Positions 1 through 7,797 of a stretch of DNA of 21,467 nucleotides are shown here, one piece after another. Made by a program: the position numbers and the translations under genes. Numbering within the stretch: position 1 is the first letter of the stretch; each line of letters begins with the position of its first letter. The stretch lies in assembly GCA_964425215.1 (NCBI GenBank), contig CAYRLW010000052.1, positions 1 to 21,467 of the forward strand, in the 5' to 3' direction. A model generated the notes under the pieces. It did no database searches, was not told the origin of the DNA, and worked only from the letters and a program-made list of their open reading frames with translations. This DNA is from CAYRLW01 sp964425215 (GTDB lineage Bacteria > Spirochaetota > Spirochaetia > Treponematales > Breznakiellaceae).

Positions 1-839
1 CCGTATAATTTTTTAAGCCGTTCCCGTTCCATGCCCGGACAGACGTACTGAATAGGGTTAAGAATATCGATACCCATACCGACAAGCCGGTCGACAATTT
101 CCGGGGCCGAACCGTCGGTATGGTAAAAAACCTTTTTACCCCTCCGGTGTACCAGGTCGATAATCCGTTCAGCCCGACCTCCAATGAACTCGTCCCAGAT
201 TTCGGTACCAAAAAGCTGACGATCCTGCATACCCATGTCGTCGGAAAAATACACCATGTCGATTCCATCGCCCGCGGCGTCCAAAGATTTTTCGATATAG
301 GTGAGCTGGATATCGCAGATTCGATCCAAGGCAAAATGGGCTAAGTCTTTTTCGATATACAGATCCATCAGGGCTTTTTCAAACCCCCGCATGGCCGTAT
401 ATACCTCAAAGAGGCTGATAAAATTCAGCATTACCGGTCGATTTGGATGGTTACGTACCGTAAGCCCTAGGGTTCCATAGTCAAAGCGGCCGGGTTGGGG
501 CCAGGGAAAGGCTTCGTATTGGGAAATACTATCCAACGAAGCCAGGGGCGAAAAAGCCGTTTCCAGATAGGTTCCCCCATCGTAGGCCAGGGAGCGGTAC
601 TGGACTCCCCATTCATCAACCTTAGCGATTCCCTGGGGAATCGCCGGGACATCCACATACGGCGCCTTGACCCAAAGAATCTTATCGATCCCCAGGTCTT
701 CGTATAACTCAGCCTCGGATTTCACCCCCCTGTGGACCATCAACTGGGCCACCGTTTCGTCGGTGGCCCACATATCGCAGGCGAAGCGATCCAAGGGATG
801 CCGGTTCAGGGTACCCAGTATTCGTTCACGGCTTGTCAT
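1..839 (-). CDS. URO-D (uroporphyrinogen decarboxylase) family protein, 3' end cut by window edge
   Basis: The frame is open from the ATG at 839 to the left edge, giving 279 codons with no stop. The start MTSRERILGTLNR, the run VFYHTDGSAPEIVDRL (residues 237-252) and DILNPIQ (258-264) are typical of the URO-D superfamily (PF01208). This family includes haem decarboxylases and corrinoid-dependent methyltransferases such as MtaA and CmuA. The His-X-Cys zinc motif of MtaA-type methyltransferases is absent: the equivalent site reads YHTDG, so a zinc-dependent methyltransferase is not supported. Such paralogues often lie beside sugar importers and have no settled function. A good ribosome site, AAGGGGG, lies 5 nt before the ATG. 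The gene is divergent from the AraC regulator at 933. The family call is secure; the substrate is unknown. Confidence 0.85.
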   Translation of the reverse strand, partial: MTSRERILGTLNRHPLDRFACDMWATDETVAQLMVHRGVKSEAELYEDLGIDKILWVKAPYVDVPAIPQGIAKVDEWGVQYRSLAYDGGTYLETAFSPLASLDSISQYEAFPWPQPGRFDYGTLGLTVRNHPNRPVMLNFISLFEVYTAMRGFEKALMDLYIEKDLAHFALDRICDIQLTYIEKSLDAAGDGIDMVYFSDDMGMQDRQLFGTEIWDEFIGGRAERIIDLVHRRGKKVFYHTDGSAPEIVDRLVGMGIDILNPIQYVCPGMERERLKKLY

Positions 840-882
840 AACGTCCCCCTTTCAAATGCTCCGCTAAGCATACCCCAGAAAA

Positions 883-911
883 ATGAAAAATTATTTATAT
901 TTTTTTGTCAA
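883..911 (-). promoter_or_regulatory. Candidate sigma-70 promoter of the URO-D gene
   Basis: On the minus strand a perfect -35 TTGACA (906-911) is followed after 17 nt by TTTCAT (883-888), which matches four of six -10 positions. The predicted start near 876 leaves a leader of about 36 nt that contains the AAGGGGG ribosome site. The -35 lies only 7 nt from the AraC gene's -10 on the other strand, so the two divergent promoters would overlap. The -10 is weak, so confidence is limited. Confidence 0.4.
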
Positions 912-918
912 TTTGTTG

Positions 919-924
919 TATAAT
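919..924 (+). promoter_or_regulatory. TATAAT -10 element 8 nt before the AraC start codon
   Basis: A perfect TATAAT ends 8 nt before the ATG at 933, and no Shine-Dalgarno sequence lies between them. Transcription from this element would start at or within a base or two of the ATG, giving a leaderless message. A TTGTCA lies only 8 nt upstream, too close to serve as -35. The hexamer at the normal distance (TATATT, 896-901) is weak. Confidence 0.5.
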
Positions 925-932
925 CCAATCAA

Positions 933-1805
933 ATGAGGGTAACGCTACGTTCTGTCGACTATAACTTGACCGAGACAAACCCCGTGGCGGTATACGAGAT
1001 CGATAACGGGCCCGGCGGATATTCGCCCCATGGCCACGAATTTACCGAAATCGCCCTTGTCCTTTCCGGAGAGGGACGACACCGTCTAGACGGACTTTCC
1101 GTAAACCTGCGGAAAGGCGACTGTTTTGTCGTCGCCCCCGGCCGGGTCCATTCGTACGAAGCTCTTAGGGACTTTAGGGTACTCAACGTGTTATTCCTTG
1201 AATCGGCGGTTCGAGCCCGGATACCCGAGGTGGCGGGACTTAGCGGATACCGCGGGCTTCTGCAATGGGAACCGGCAAGCCGTAGCCGGTTTTACGCTGG
1301 CGCCCCGGTCCGGCCAGAAGCAGAAAAATTCGAATTTATTGTACGTTTGATCAGATATATTGCCCAAGAGCAGGAGGCCCTCCCGCAAGAAAGGAATCCG
1401 AAGTCCATCCTCGCTTTGGGATTGGTAATTGCAGAACTGTGCCGCGCCTTTGTCGCCGCTGACGTCTCAAACGTCGGCCGTTTTACATCCCTGGAGCGGG
1501 CTATTCTTTGGCTGGAAAACCATTATGGGGAAAGATTCTCCCTTGCCGACTTTGCCGGAGCCGCGGCCCTGTCCACGGCGACGCTCAACCGCCGTTTCAG
1601 GGAAATTATGGGCTGTTCGCCCATGGAGTACGTTCGGAAGGAGCGCCTCCGCCGGGCCGCGCTCGCGCTTCGCGAAACAACCCTTAAAGTGCCGGCCATC
1701 GCCAAAGCCACGGGTTTTTCGGACGCGCCCCATTTAGAGCGGAGCTTCAAAAAGGAATACGGCAGGGGCACCCGGGAGTATCGAAGGGGCTTCAAACCTG
1801 TGTAA
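933..1805 (+). CDS. Cupin-AraC transcriptional regulator, RhaS/RhaR-like
   Basis: This 290-residue cytoplasmic regulator has an N-terminal cupin sensor (about residues 15-95) containing HGHEFTEIALVLSGEGRH and KGDCFVVAPGRVHSYE. These carry the His, Gly-Asp and Pro-Gly-His signatures of RhaS/RhaR-type sugar-binding cupins. Two helix-turn-helix motifs of the AraC family follow (about residues 187-288), including SLADFAGAAALSTATLNRRF and VPAIAKATGFSDAPHLERSF. Length and layout match AraC-family sugar regulators. A rhamnose-type effector would fit the GH78 gene in this window but is inference. The gene is divergent from the URO-D gene and is the obvious candidate to control it. The ATG has no ribosome site and sits just behind a TATAAT. 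The next plausible in-frame start (TTG at 966) has no better signal. Confidence 0.88.
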   Translation: MRVTLRSVDYNLTETNPVAVYEIDNGPGGYSPHGHEFTEIALVLSGEGRHRLDGLSVNLRKGDCFVVAPGRVHSYEALRDFRVLNVLFLESAVRARIPEVAGLSGYRGLLQWEPASRSRFYAGAPVRPEAEKFEFIVRLIRYIAQEQEALPQERNPKSILALGLVIAELCRAFVAADVSNVGRFTSLERAILWLENHYGERFSLADFAGAAALSTATLNRRFREIMGCSPMEYVRKERLRRAALALRETTLKVPAIAKATGFSDAPHLERSFKKEYGRGTREYRRGFKPV

Positions 1806-1919
1806 CCCCCTAATCGGTTCACTCCGCCGCTGTGTTTCCCTTCCCCCGAAGGTAGGACAGAAGCGCCCCAAGGACGTGCTAATCAAGGCGGTCCATTTGT
1901 ACGATGCGCTATCTTTCAT
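1734..1919 (-). pseudogene. Truncated gene start, MFS-transporter-like N-terminus
   Basis: On the minus strand, 124 nt beyond the LacI stop, an ATG at 1919 follows a good ribosome site (AGGAG, spacing 5). The first residues, MKDSASYKWTALISTSLGRF, resemble the N-terminus and first membrane helix of drug-efflux MFS transporters, which often begin YKWxALxxTxLG. After about 20 residues the similarity stops. The frame becomes Arg/Pro-rich and ends at 1734, inside the convergent AraC gene. I read this as the 5' stump of a gene whose remainder was deleted. The resemblance covers few residues, so the MFS call is tentative; the start signal is clearer than the family. I see nothing else, and no clear terminator, in the 238-nt interval 1806-2043. 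Confidence 0.35.
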
Positions 1920-2043
1920 TATCGCTCCTGAAAGGAAAGGTCCGCAAACCGCAGAGGCTGTCATGATATGCGGAATCTGCCAAATAATGCGGGTTTTTCG
2001 ATTATACGGAAATACGCGGAATATTCTAGGGGCGTTTCGCGGC

Positions 2044-3063
2044 CTAAATTTTCCGAACCGAGTCTCGAATTTTCAAGCTTATGGGGAGTTGAAGATTCGT
2101 TTCCTGGATCGGTTCCTTTCTGATAAGCTTCATGAGCATCAAAATGGCCTGTCGGCCCTTCTCGCCCGTATCCTGGTGAACGGTGGTTAAGCGGGGCCGC
2201 GCGAGGCGGGCAAAAACATTGTCGTCGAAACCGGTTATCGAAATTCGACCGGGAACCTCAATCCCCGATTCCCACAAGTGGGAAACCGCCTCCGCGGCGT
2301 AGTAATCGGCGGAAAAAACGAAGGCCGTATACGTCGCGTCATCGTCGACAGCCTGGCGGTACAGGGCCTCCCGTTCCCGGCGATCCTTAGGAAGCACTTT
2401 TAGGCTTTCCTTGGTTAGGCTAAGTCCCCGCTCCGCGAAAGCCTGGACGCAACCGTCGAACCGGGCCGAATCCACCCCGGGACTCTGAAGACTGGCGACA
2501 AAGAACGCGAGGTTCCTATGGCCCATGGAAAGGAGGTACCGCCCTATCTCATAACCGCCCCGCAGGTCCTGTAAACCAATATTGTGATAGAGGCGGTCCT
2601 TATCGGTAAAATAGCAATCGATATACACCAAGGGGGTATCAATGTTACCGCTGATAGCGGAGCACAGATCACCGGGAACCCCCACCAAAATAAGGCCATC
2701 CAGCTTCCAGGCCTTGGTAAGCCGGACAACCTCATCCTTGTCGCTCGTGGTGTGGAGCATCAAAAAGTACCCGTTATCACGAATTTCTCGCTCTATGGAG
2801 CCTAGGATAGCGGACAAGAAAGGATCCTCCAGAACCGTTTCGTCCCAGCGGGGTTCCATGAACATGATTACCCCGATAATCCGAGAATTGCTGTGGGCAA
2901 GGATTATGGCCCCCATATTCGGGGCGTAATTTTCTTCCTGGATGATGGCTTGTACTTTCTCCCAGGTGGCCGGAGAAACCCTTTCCGCCTTTCCATGCAG
3001 GACATTCGCCACGGTAGTGGGGCTTACCCCAGCCTTTTGGGCTATCTTTTTTATGGTAGACAT
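2044..3063 (-). CDS. LacI-family transcriptional regulator
   Basis: This 339-residue regulator starts with a LacI helix-turn-helix (STIKKIAQKAGVSPTTVANVL, residues 2-22). A hinge helix follows in which the minor-groove leucine is kept (L55) but the usual neighbouring Arg is Ile. The rest is a periplasmic-binding-protein-like effector domain ending with FDDNVFARLARPRLTTVHQD, a family hallmark. The frame can be extended 11 codons to a GTG at 3096, but all LacI homologues begin at MSTIKKIA, so ATG 3063 is chosen. It is the last gene of the minus-strand importer operon, 77 nt after the GH4 stop. The palindrome at 7711-7728, with the central CG favoured by this family, is its likely operator, which implies autoregulation. 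The effector is probably the imported sugar or its product. Confidence 0.92.
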   Translation of the reverse strand: MSTIKKIAQKAGVSPTTVANVLHGKAERVSPATWEKVQAIIQEENYAPNMGAIILAHSNSRIIGVIMFMEPRWDETVLEDPFLSAILGSIEREIRDNGYFLMLHTTSDKDEVVRLTKAWKLDGLILVGVPGDLCSAISGNIDTPLVYIDCYFTDKDRLYHNIGLQDLRGGYEIGRYLLSMGHRNLAFFVASLQSPGVDSARFDGCVQAFAERGLSLTKESLKVLPKDRREREALYRQAVDDDATYTAFVFSADYYAAEAVSHLWESGIEVPGRISITGFDDNVFARLARPRLTTVHQDTGEKGRQAILMLMKLIRKEPIQETNLQLPISLKIRDSVRKI

Positions 3064-3110
3064 GGCCCTACGATACCTTAAAACGGAGGACCGCACAACG
3101 CAGAAACGCC

Positions 3111-3123
3111 CCCACGCCGTGGG
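3111..3123. repeat. Short GC-rich inverted repeat between GH4 and lacI-type genes
   Basis: CCCACGCCGTGGG is a perfect inverted repeat around one central base. It lies 17-29 nt past the GH4 stop and upstream of the LacI gene. It could be a weak hairpin at the end of GH4 coding or a protein site. No T-run follows, so it is not a standard terminator. Confidence 0.35.
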
Positions 3124-3140
3124 TCCTTCGCCCTATTCAC

Positions 3141-4496
3141 CTATTTCAAATAACCCAGCCACTGGTTCTGCTGGTCTATCATTCTATCGACCATGGCGGG
3201 GATCTTACTCGCCTGATGCACCACCGGGTTGGCTAAAAGAGCCTGTATGACAAAATCCTTTCTCCCGTGGATAATCGCCTCCGCGGTTAAATCGTAAACC
3301 CCGGTGTAGGAACGAAGCAAAGCCAGATACCCCTTGGGAATAGTATCGATCTTTAGTCCGCTTACGCCCCGTTTATCGATAATCGCAGGCACTTCTACCA
3401 CTATCCAGGAAGGGAGGTCCTCGATTAATCCCTTGTTGGGAAGGTTCACCGCGGACTCCTCAAACCCCGCGTTCTCCAGGATACCGTCGATAATCGGCAC
3501 CACTCGTTCCACCGTTTCCAGCCGGATATCGCGCCGGACCTCCTTGGTTAACATAATTTTGTAGGCGTCGTAGAAATCCAGGATTCCCCGGTGATCCACC
3601 ACATCCCAAGCCCAGCTTAAATATTCGCCGAAATGGCTGTCCGTGGTGATCGGGAGCAATTGATAATTTTTAAGCATGAACTGAACAAGCCGGCGGTCCG
3701 CCCATTCGTACTTGCTCTTCCTATCCGAAGCTCCCTTGTGAAATCTCTCCGACTCTTCCAGGGTACCGGTTTCGCGGTATTCGTCCAACAGGTCGCTGTA
3801 CCCCACTTCCCGCTCGAAAAAAGCCTCCGCCTTTTTCAACACCTCGCCGTACAGGTCCTTTCCCGTCCGTTTATCCTTCAACTCCAGCATACAGCTGAAA
3901 TGGTTGAGCCCGGCGGCTTTAAAGTAGAGGTCCTCCACGTTCATGTTGAGCATCCGGGGTAGCCATCTCCCCAGCCAGCCGATTTCGTGACACAGGCCGA
4001 CGAACTTAGCTTGAGGGTACGCCCGGTTTACCGTGGTGCAGATCGCGGTCATAGGGTTGGAATAGTTGAAAATCCAGGCGTTGGGGCAGATTTCCATCGC
4101 GTCCTTCACAATTTCCAGAATAACCTTTCCAATGCGCAGGGAATGGAATACCCCCCCCGGGCCTCCGTTTTCGCCGTAAACCTGATGCACCCCGTACTGC
4201 AGGGGAATTTTCCAATCCTCGTCCCATAATTGGAATCGGTTTCCCACCTCTATGGAAGAAATAATAAAATCCGCGCCCTTAAACGCGATCCTCCGATCCG
4301 TGGTTGCGTTAACCGAAAACCTTAAGGATTTTTCCTCAATAAACGTCCGGGCGGTTTTCAATACGCCGTCCAAAGCTTGGGGGTTGATGTCTAGCAAGGT
4401 AATTTCACTGCCAATTAACGTCTTACTGCAAAAGATGTCACCGAGCGTACCAAGACCGAACTGGCTACTTCCAGCGCCGACAAGAACAATCTTCAT
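3141..4496 (-). CDS. Glycoside hydrolase family 4, probable alpha-galacturonidase or related alpha-glycosidase
   Basis: This 451-residue NAD+- and metal-dependent cytoplasmic glycosidase has an N-terminal dinucleotide fold (KIVLVGAGSSQFG, residues 2-14). The family's NYSNPM (144-149), CHEIGW (169-174) and AGLNHF (195-200) motifs are all present; Cys169 and His200 are expected metal ligands. GH4 enzymes act by NAD-mediated oxidation-elimination. The residues after Cys differ by substrate class: phospho-glycosidases carry Cys-Asn or Cys-Asp, neutral alpha-galactosidases Cys-His-Ser. Cys-His-Glu has been associated with uronic-acid-acting members such as LplD. There is no signal peptide, so the substrate is imported. 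It lies 16 nt behind the permease gene with a strong GGAGG site. Alpha-galacturonidase is favoured because a rhamnosidase is nearby; alpha-glucuronidase or alpha-galactosidase remain possible. Confidence 0.9.
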   Translation of the reverse strand: MKIVLVGAGSSQFGLGTLGDIFCSKTLIGSEITLLDINPQALDGVLKTARTFIEEKSLRFSVNATTDRRIAFKGADFIISSIEVGNRFQLWDEDWKIPLQYGVHQVYGENGGPGGVFHSLRIGKVILEIVKDAMEICPNAWIFNYSNPMTAICTTVNRAYPQAKFVGLCHEIGWLGRWLPRMLNMNVEDLYFKAAGLNHFSCMLELKDKRTGKDLYGEVLKKAEAFFEREVGYSDLLDEYRETGTLEESERFHKGASDRKSKYEWADRRLVQFMLKNYQLLPITTDSHFGEYLSWAWDVVDHRGILDFYDAYKIMLTKEVRRDIRLETVERVVPIIDGILENAGFEESAVNLPNKGLIEDLPSWIVVEVPAIIDKRGVSGLKIDTIPKGYLALLRSYTGVYDLTAEAIIHGRKDFVIQALLANPVVHQASKIPAMVDRMIDQQNQWLGYLK

Positions 4497-4512
4497 TTTT
4501 TCCTCCGCGAAA

Positions 4513-5400
4513 TTATTTTATAGCCCCCTCAACCATGCCTTTGATAATGTAGCGTTGCGCAAAGAGGTACAACACAATGACCGGAAGCATGGCGATAAGA
4601 GTCGAGGTTAAAATCAAATCCCACTGCTTTAAATACGCCCCAGCGAAGGCCGTAACGGCAATGGGGATGGTCTGAACTATTCCATTTGAACCGAGCATCA
4701 ATAGGGGAAGCAGGTAATCGTTCCAGATCCATATTCCGTTTAGAATAAGGACAGTTACGATGATGGGTTGCAATAGGGGAAACACGATGGAGAAGAAGGT
4801 TCTGCTCCGGGAGCACCCGTCTATTGTCGCAGACTCCTCCAGTTCGTAGGGAATGTTTTTAATAAAGCCGTGAAAAATGAAGATAGAAAGCGGACTGCCG
4901 AATCCCAGGTACGCGAACACAATCCCTGGAACGGTGCCCAACAAATGGATATGGAGAAAATCGCCGCTTACCCGCATCCAGCGAACCAGGGGGTACATCA
5001 GTACCTGAAACGGTATAACCATGGCGGAAACGAAAGCCATAAAGAGAACCGCGGACCATTTTGTTTTATTGCGGACCAAAACCCAGGCGCACATGGAAGA
5101 AAAAAGAACAATGACCAAAAGGGAAAAAACGGTAATTATCGTACTGTCAAGAAACGCGCCGCCGTAATTCACAGTGGGATTATTAAAAATTAACGATACG
5201 TTAATGGGGAGCTGTTTCCAGGAAGTCGGCCAAGAGAGGGCGTTAAAAATAATCTCCTTGGAGGTTTTCGCGGAGTTCATGAACACCAGAGCGAAGGGTA
5301 CCATGAAGAGGACAAAGAGAATGATCGTCACGATTTCAAGGATAAGCAAGCCCGGCTTGAAAGAACGGCGCCGGATTCCAGGGGATCGTTCGCGGTCCAT
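4513..5400 (-). CDS. ABC sugar importer permease, MalG type
   Basis: This 295-residue inner-membrane protein has about six hydrophobic helices, the first near residues 18-40. It carries the EAA loop that contacts the ATPase: IPYELEESATIDGCSRSRTF, followed by FPLLQP. The ending (LFAQRYIIKGMVEGAIK) is the standard carboxy-terminus of MalG-type carbohydrate permeases. Its ATG overlaps the upstream permease stop in a TAATG arrangement, which implies translational coupling. It pairs with the 5400-6287 permease and the 6374-7657 binding protein. No ATP-binding gene is present in the operon. Confidence 0.93.
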   Translation of the reverse strand: MDRERSPGIRRRSFKPGLLILEIVTIILFVLFMVPFALVFMNSAKTSKEIIFNALSWPTSWKQLPINVSLIFNNPTVNYGGAFLDSTIITVFSLLVIVLFSSMCAWVLVRNKTKWSAVLFMAFVSAMVIPFQVLMYPLVRWMRVSGDFLHIHLLGTVPGIVFAYLGFGSPLSIFIFHGFIKNIPYELEESATIDGCSRSRTFFSIVFPLLQPIIVTVLILNGIWIWNDYLLPLLMLGSNGIVQTIPIAVTAFAGAYLKQWDLILTSTLIAMLPVIVLYLFAQRYIIKGMVEGAIK

Positions 5401-6287
5401 TACAGTTCCACCTCTTTTTTCTTATTCGCGGAAACCTGCAGTAGGGATACCACCAAAAGCACGACGAAAAGGACCACCGCTTTTGCCTGAGCCTCGGCCA
5501 TGTGATTGGCTGTCGCGGTGTTGAAAATATTCATAGCCAAAAGTTGACTCGCCTTTACCGGCGTATCCAGGAACCTGGTGGCCGGGCCTCCGTTGGTTAA
5601 AGTAAGGTTCATATCGAATTGCTTAAAGGAAGTTGTCAAAGTTAAGAAGAGCGAAATAGTGAACGCGTTCGCCATCATCGGAATAAGAATATGAAAAATT
5701 CGGGAGATAAAATTCGCTCCGTCCACGCTCGCCGCTTCCATAAGCGAAGCGGGAATGCTTTGAATCGCGGCGACATAAATAAGCATAATGTAGCCGGCAT
5801 ATTGCCAGGTGTTCACCACCGACATGGTCCAGATTACGGTGTTCGGAAGACTAAGGAAAGAAACCCGCAGAAAATCGATCGACAGGGTCTTGCCGATATC
5901 TACCAAAATATTGTTTAGGATGAACTGCCAAATATAGCCGAGGACGATCCCTCCTATAAGGTAAGGAACGAAAAATCCGGCGCGGTAAAAGTTTCGCCGG
6001 CGCAAGCCGCTGGTAACGATCAAGGACAAACTAAAGCTAACGATATTGACCAAGGCGATATTGATAACCGTATACGCTATCGTAATGAGGAATGAATAAA
6101 GAAAATCGGGCGTGGAAAAAAGATCCTTGAAATTTTTTAGGCCCACAAAGTTGACCGCGTTGTTCACGCCGTTCCAATCGGTCATGGAATAATACAGACC
6201 GAACAAAAACGGTATTATGATAATCATAAGAAACGCGAAAACGCAGGGCGCCACAAAAAAAATATTGACCATACGGCTTTGTTTCAT
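5400..6287 (-). CDS. ABC sugar importer permease, MalF type
   Basis: This 295-residue inner-membrane permease has its first helix at about residues 6-28. Its EAA loop is IPASLMEAASVDGANFISRI, followed by LIPMM, and FLDTPVKASQLLAMNIFNT occurs near the end, as in UgpA/LplB-like carbohydrate permeases. The frame is open back to 6371, but the ATG at 6287 is chosen. It has a GGGAG ribosome site 9 nt upstream, begins at the family's usual first residues, and avoids translating the hairpin at 6322-6358. It follows the binding-protein gene after 86 nt and overlaps the next permease by one base. Confidence 0.92.
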   Translation of the reverse strand: MKQSRMVNIFFVAPCVFAFLMIIIIPFLFGLYYSMTDWNGVNNAVNFVGLKNFKDLFSTPDFLYSFLITIAYTVINIALVNIVSFSLSLIVTSGLRRRNFYRAGFFVPYLIGGIVLGYIWQFILNNILVDIGKTLSIDFLRVSFLSLPNTVIWTMSVVNTWQYAGYIMLIYVAAIQSIPASLMEAASVDGANFISRIFHILIPMMANAFTISLFLTLTTSFKQFDMNLTLTNGGPATRFLDTPVKASQLLAMNIFNTATANHMAEAQAKAVVLFVVLLVVSLLQVSANKKKEVEL

Positions 6288-6321
6288 ACTATTCGGCTCC
6301 CGTTGAAGGTACTTTAAAAGA

Positions 6322-6358
6322 GGGGCGGAAAAATCAATCCTATGGATTTTTCCGCCCC
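6322..6358. repeat. Perfect 14-bp inverted repeat between binding-protein and permease genes
   Basis: GGGGCGGAAAAATC at 6322-6335 is the exact complement of 6345-6358, with a 9-nt loop. In the direction of transcription it starts 15 nt past the binding-protein stop, and it ends before the permease ribosome site. After the 3' arm the minus strand reads TCTTTTAAAG, only moderately T-rich. The likely roles are a leaky terminator or a 3'-end stabiliser that gives more binding protein than permease, as known for malE-malF type operons. Confidence 0.8.
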
Positions 6359-6373
6359 GATTCAATCCCACGC

Positions 6374-7657
6374 TTATTTCATGTTAGGGAGATTCGCGAC
6401 CGCTTTTTTCATATCCGAGATAAATTGATCGATATTATCGGGATTTTGGGCGAACAAGTCAAAAATGGGACCAAAAACGTTCTGCCCGGCCCCGTCGGGA
6501 AGCATCCCAAAGAAGACGCCGTAGTTGCCGCCCCTGGCATTGGCTTCCATGAGCGCCCGGCTCAACTGTCCGGCGGGCTGGAGTTTGACGGACTTAAAGG
6601 CGGGGATCATGCCGGCCTTATTGACCATATAATCATGCCCTTCGGGGGTCGATGCGATGGAGTTAAGGAAGGCCTTGGCCGCTTCGGCGTTGGGGCTCTT
6701 GCTGTTCACGCAGTACCAGCTTGGGGCAAAGAGGAACAGCCCTTTCTCGGGGGTATCCAGGAACGCGTGGGGCGCGTACCCCATCTTAAAGGTAACCCCC
6801 AGCTGTTTCAGGTTGGGGTCCACCCAGTTGCCCTGGTGGAGGAACGCGGTCTTGCCTTGGGCGAAAGAACCGACCTGATCGTCGTAACTGCCGTTCAGCA
6901 GGATTTTTTTATCCGAGTACTTGAACAGCAACTGCAGATACTTCGCGTACTGCAGGAACCGCGCGTCGTCCAGCTTTCCCTTCAGAGCCATATCGATAAT
7001 GCTGGTGTCATTAAAGCCCAATCCGCCGCCCCAATAAACGGCCAGGTTATGCTGAGCGGCGACCCACCACATGCCGCCGGCCACGGAAGCGGCCATAGCG
7101 ACCGGGGCGTCGATGCCCAGTTCCGCTTTTTTGGCTTCCAAGACCTTAAAGGCATTCTCGTAGGCCGCGCGGGTGGTCAGCGTCGCGGGATCGATTCCGG
7201 CTTTCTTAAGAATGTCCGCGTTATACGCCAGGCCGTACCCCTCGATGGCCACGGGGAAGCCCATAACTTTGCCGTCCACCTTGAACGCCAGGTCCGTATC
7301 CTTGACCCAGGGTTCGTTACTTAAATCGGCGATATAGTCCTTCCAAATATTATAACCGCCGCGGCCTTCGATCATGAAGATGTCGGGCATCTGTCCCGCC
7401 TGGGCCTTGGCCTTCAGGGCTCCGCCGTAATCCGCCCCCCCGCCCAGGGTCTCGACCTTTACCGTTACCCCAGGATGGGCCGCCGAATACTGGGCGGCGT
7501 AGGCGTCCAGAGCATCCTTGATTTCCACCTTAAGCTGGAACATATTCACCGTAGCGGTTTTGGGCGCCGCGTCCTTAGCCCCCGAAGCGAACATCGCCGT
7601 CGGTGCGGCAAGAGCCATAAGACCGATCGCCATGGCCGTTATCAAGGTTTTTTTCAT
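6374..7657 (-). CDS. ABC sugar importer extracellular substrate-binding protein, family 1
   Basis: This 427-residue periplasmic protein has a signal peptide of about 24 residues (MKKTLITAMAIGLMALAAP...FA) and no lipobox cysteine, so it is predicted to be a soluble secreted protein. The body is typical of family-1 sugar-binding proteins: an N-terminal beta-strand (VNMFQL), PDIFMIEG, a long insert with GFPVAIEGYGLAYNADILKKAG, then GKTAFLHQGNW and a C-terminal helical lobe. It is the first gene of the operon, with an excellent ribosome site (AAGGAGG), a strong promoter and an operator upstream, and a hairpin after its stop. Ligand identity cannot be read from sequence; a pectin-derived oligosaccharide is inferred from the GH4 enzyme in the operon. 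Confidence 0.92.
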   Translation of the reverse strand: MKKTLITAMAIGLMALAAPTAMFASGAKDAAPKTATVNMFQLKVEIKDALDAYAAQYSAAHPGVTVKVETLGGGADYGGALKAKAQAGQMPDIFMIEGRGGYNIWKDYIADLSNEPWVKDTDLAFKVDGKVMGFPVAIEGYGLAYNADILKKAGIDPATLTTRAAYENAFKVLEAKKAELGIDAPVAMAASVAGGMWWVAAQHNLAVYWGGGLGFNDTSIIDMALKGKLDDARFLQYAKYLQLLFKYSDKKILLNGSYDDQVGSFAQGKTAFLHQGNWVDPNLKQLGVTFKMGYAPHAFLDTPEKGLFLFAPSWYCVNSKSPNAEAAKAFLNSIASTPEGHDYMVNKAGMIPAFKSVKLQPAGQLSRALMEANARGGNYGVFFGMLPDGAGQNVFGPIFDLFAQNPDNIDQFISDMKKAVANLPNMK

Positions 7658-7710
7658 TCTACTTCCTCCTTGCGATGTGGTTTTTACGTACTCCCAGGAT
7701 TCTTACCTAT

Positions 7711-7728
7711 AGGTGTTACGTAACATCT
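7711..7728. promoter_or_regulatory. LacI-family operator candidate at the importer-operon start site
   Basis: AGGTGTTACGTAACATCT is an 18-bp palindrome with one mismatched pair; its core TGTTACGTAACA (7714-7725) is perfect. The even symmetry and central CG are what LacI-family dimers with a hinge leucine bind. It begins right at the predicted transcription start (about 7729) of the minus-strand operon, an ideal position for repression. A second TACGTA lies at 7685-7690, 32 bp away centre to centre, about three helical turns. The operon's own LacI gene is the likely binder. Confidence 0.7.
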
Positions 7729-7735
7729 TTCGCCA

Positions 7736-7763
7736 ATTATAGCATCTAAAACCCTATTGTCAA
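7736..7763 (-). promoter_or_regulatory. Strong sigma-70 promoter of the importer operon
   Basis: On the minus strand, consensus TTGACA (7758-7763) is separated by 16 nt from consensus TATAAT (7736-7741). The -10 is preceded by TGC, an extended -10. All twelve hexamer bases match consensus. The start is predicted near 7729, which leaves a leader of about 70 nt that includes the operator and the AAGGAGG ribosome site of the binding-protein gene. Confidence 0.85.
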
Positions 7764-7785
7764 GAAAAATTCGCCTTTTCCGTTA

Positions 7786-7791
7786 TATAAT
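7786..7791 (+). promoter_or_regulatory. TATAAT -10 element 6 nt before the sensor-kinase start codon
   Basis: A perfect TATAAT is separated from the ATG at 7798 by six bases (GGCTCC) that cannot act as a ribosome site. Transcription would begin at about the A of the ATG. No good -35 lies at 15-19 nt, so the promoter may be weak or activator-dependent. It is divergent from, and close to, the strong importer-operon promoter. Confidence 0.5.
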
Positions 7792-7797
7792 GGCTCC

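Noticed and set aside
3064..3096. GTG start extending the LacI protein by 11 residues
   Set aside because: The family starts at MSTIKKIA, and no better ribosome site supports the GTG.
6288..6371. 28-codon upstream extension of the MalF-type permease
   Set aside because: It would translate the perfect hairpin and lacks family similarity; the ATG at 6287 has a proper ribosome site.
6425..7324. A 299-codon open frame on the plus strand
   Set aside because: It is antisense to the well-supported binding-protein gene, has no family-like features, and arises from the GC-rich codon pattern of that gene.
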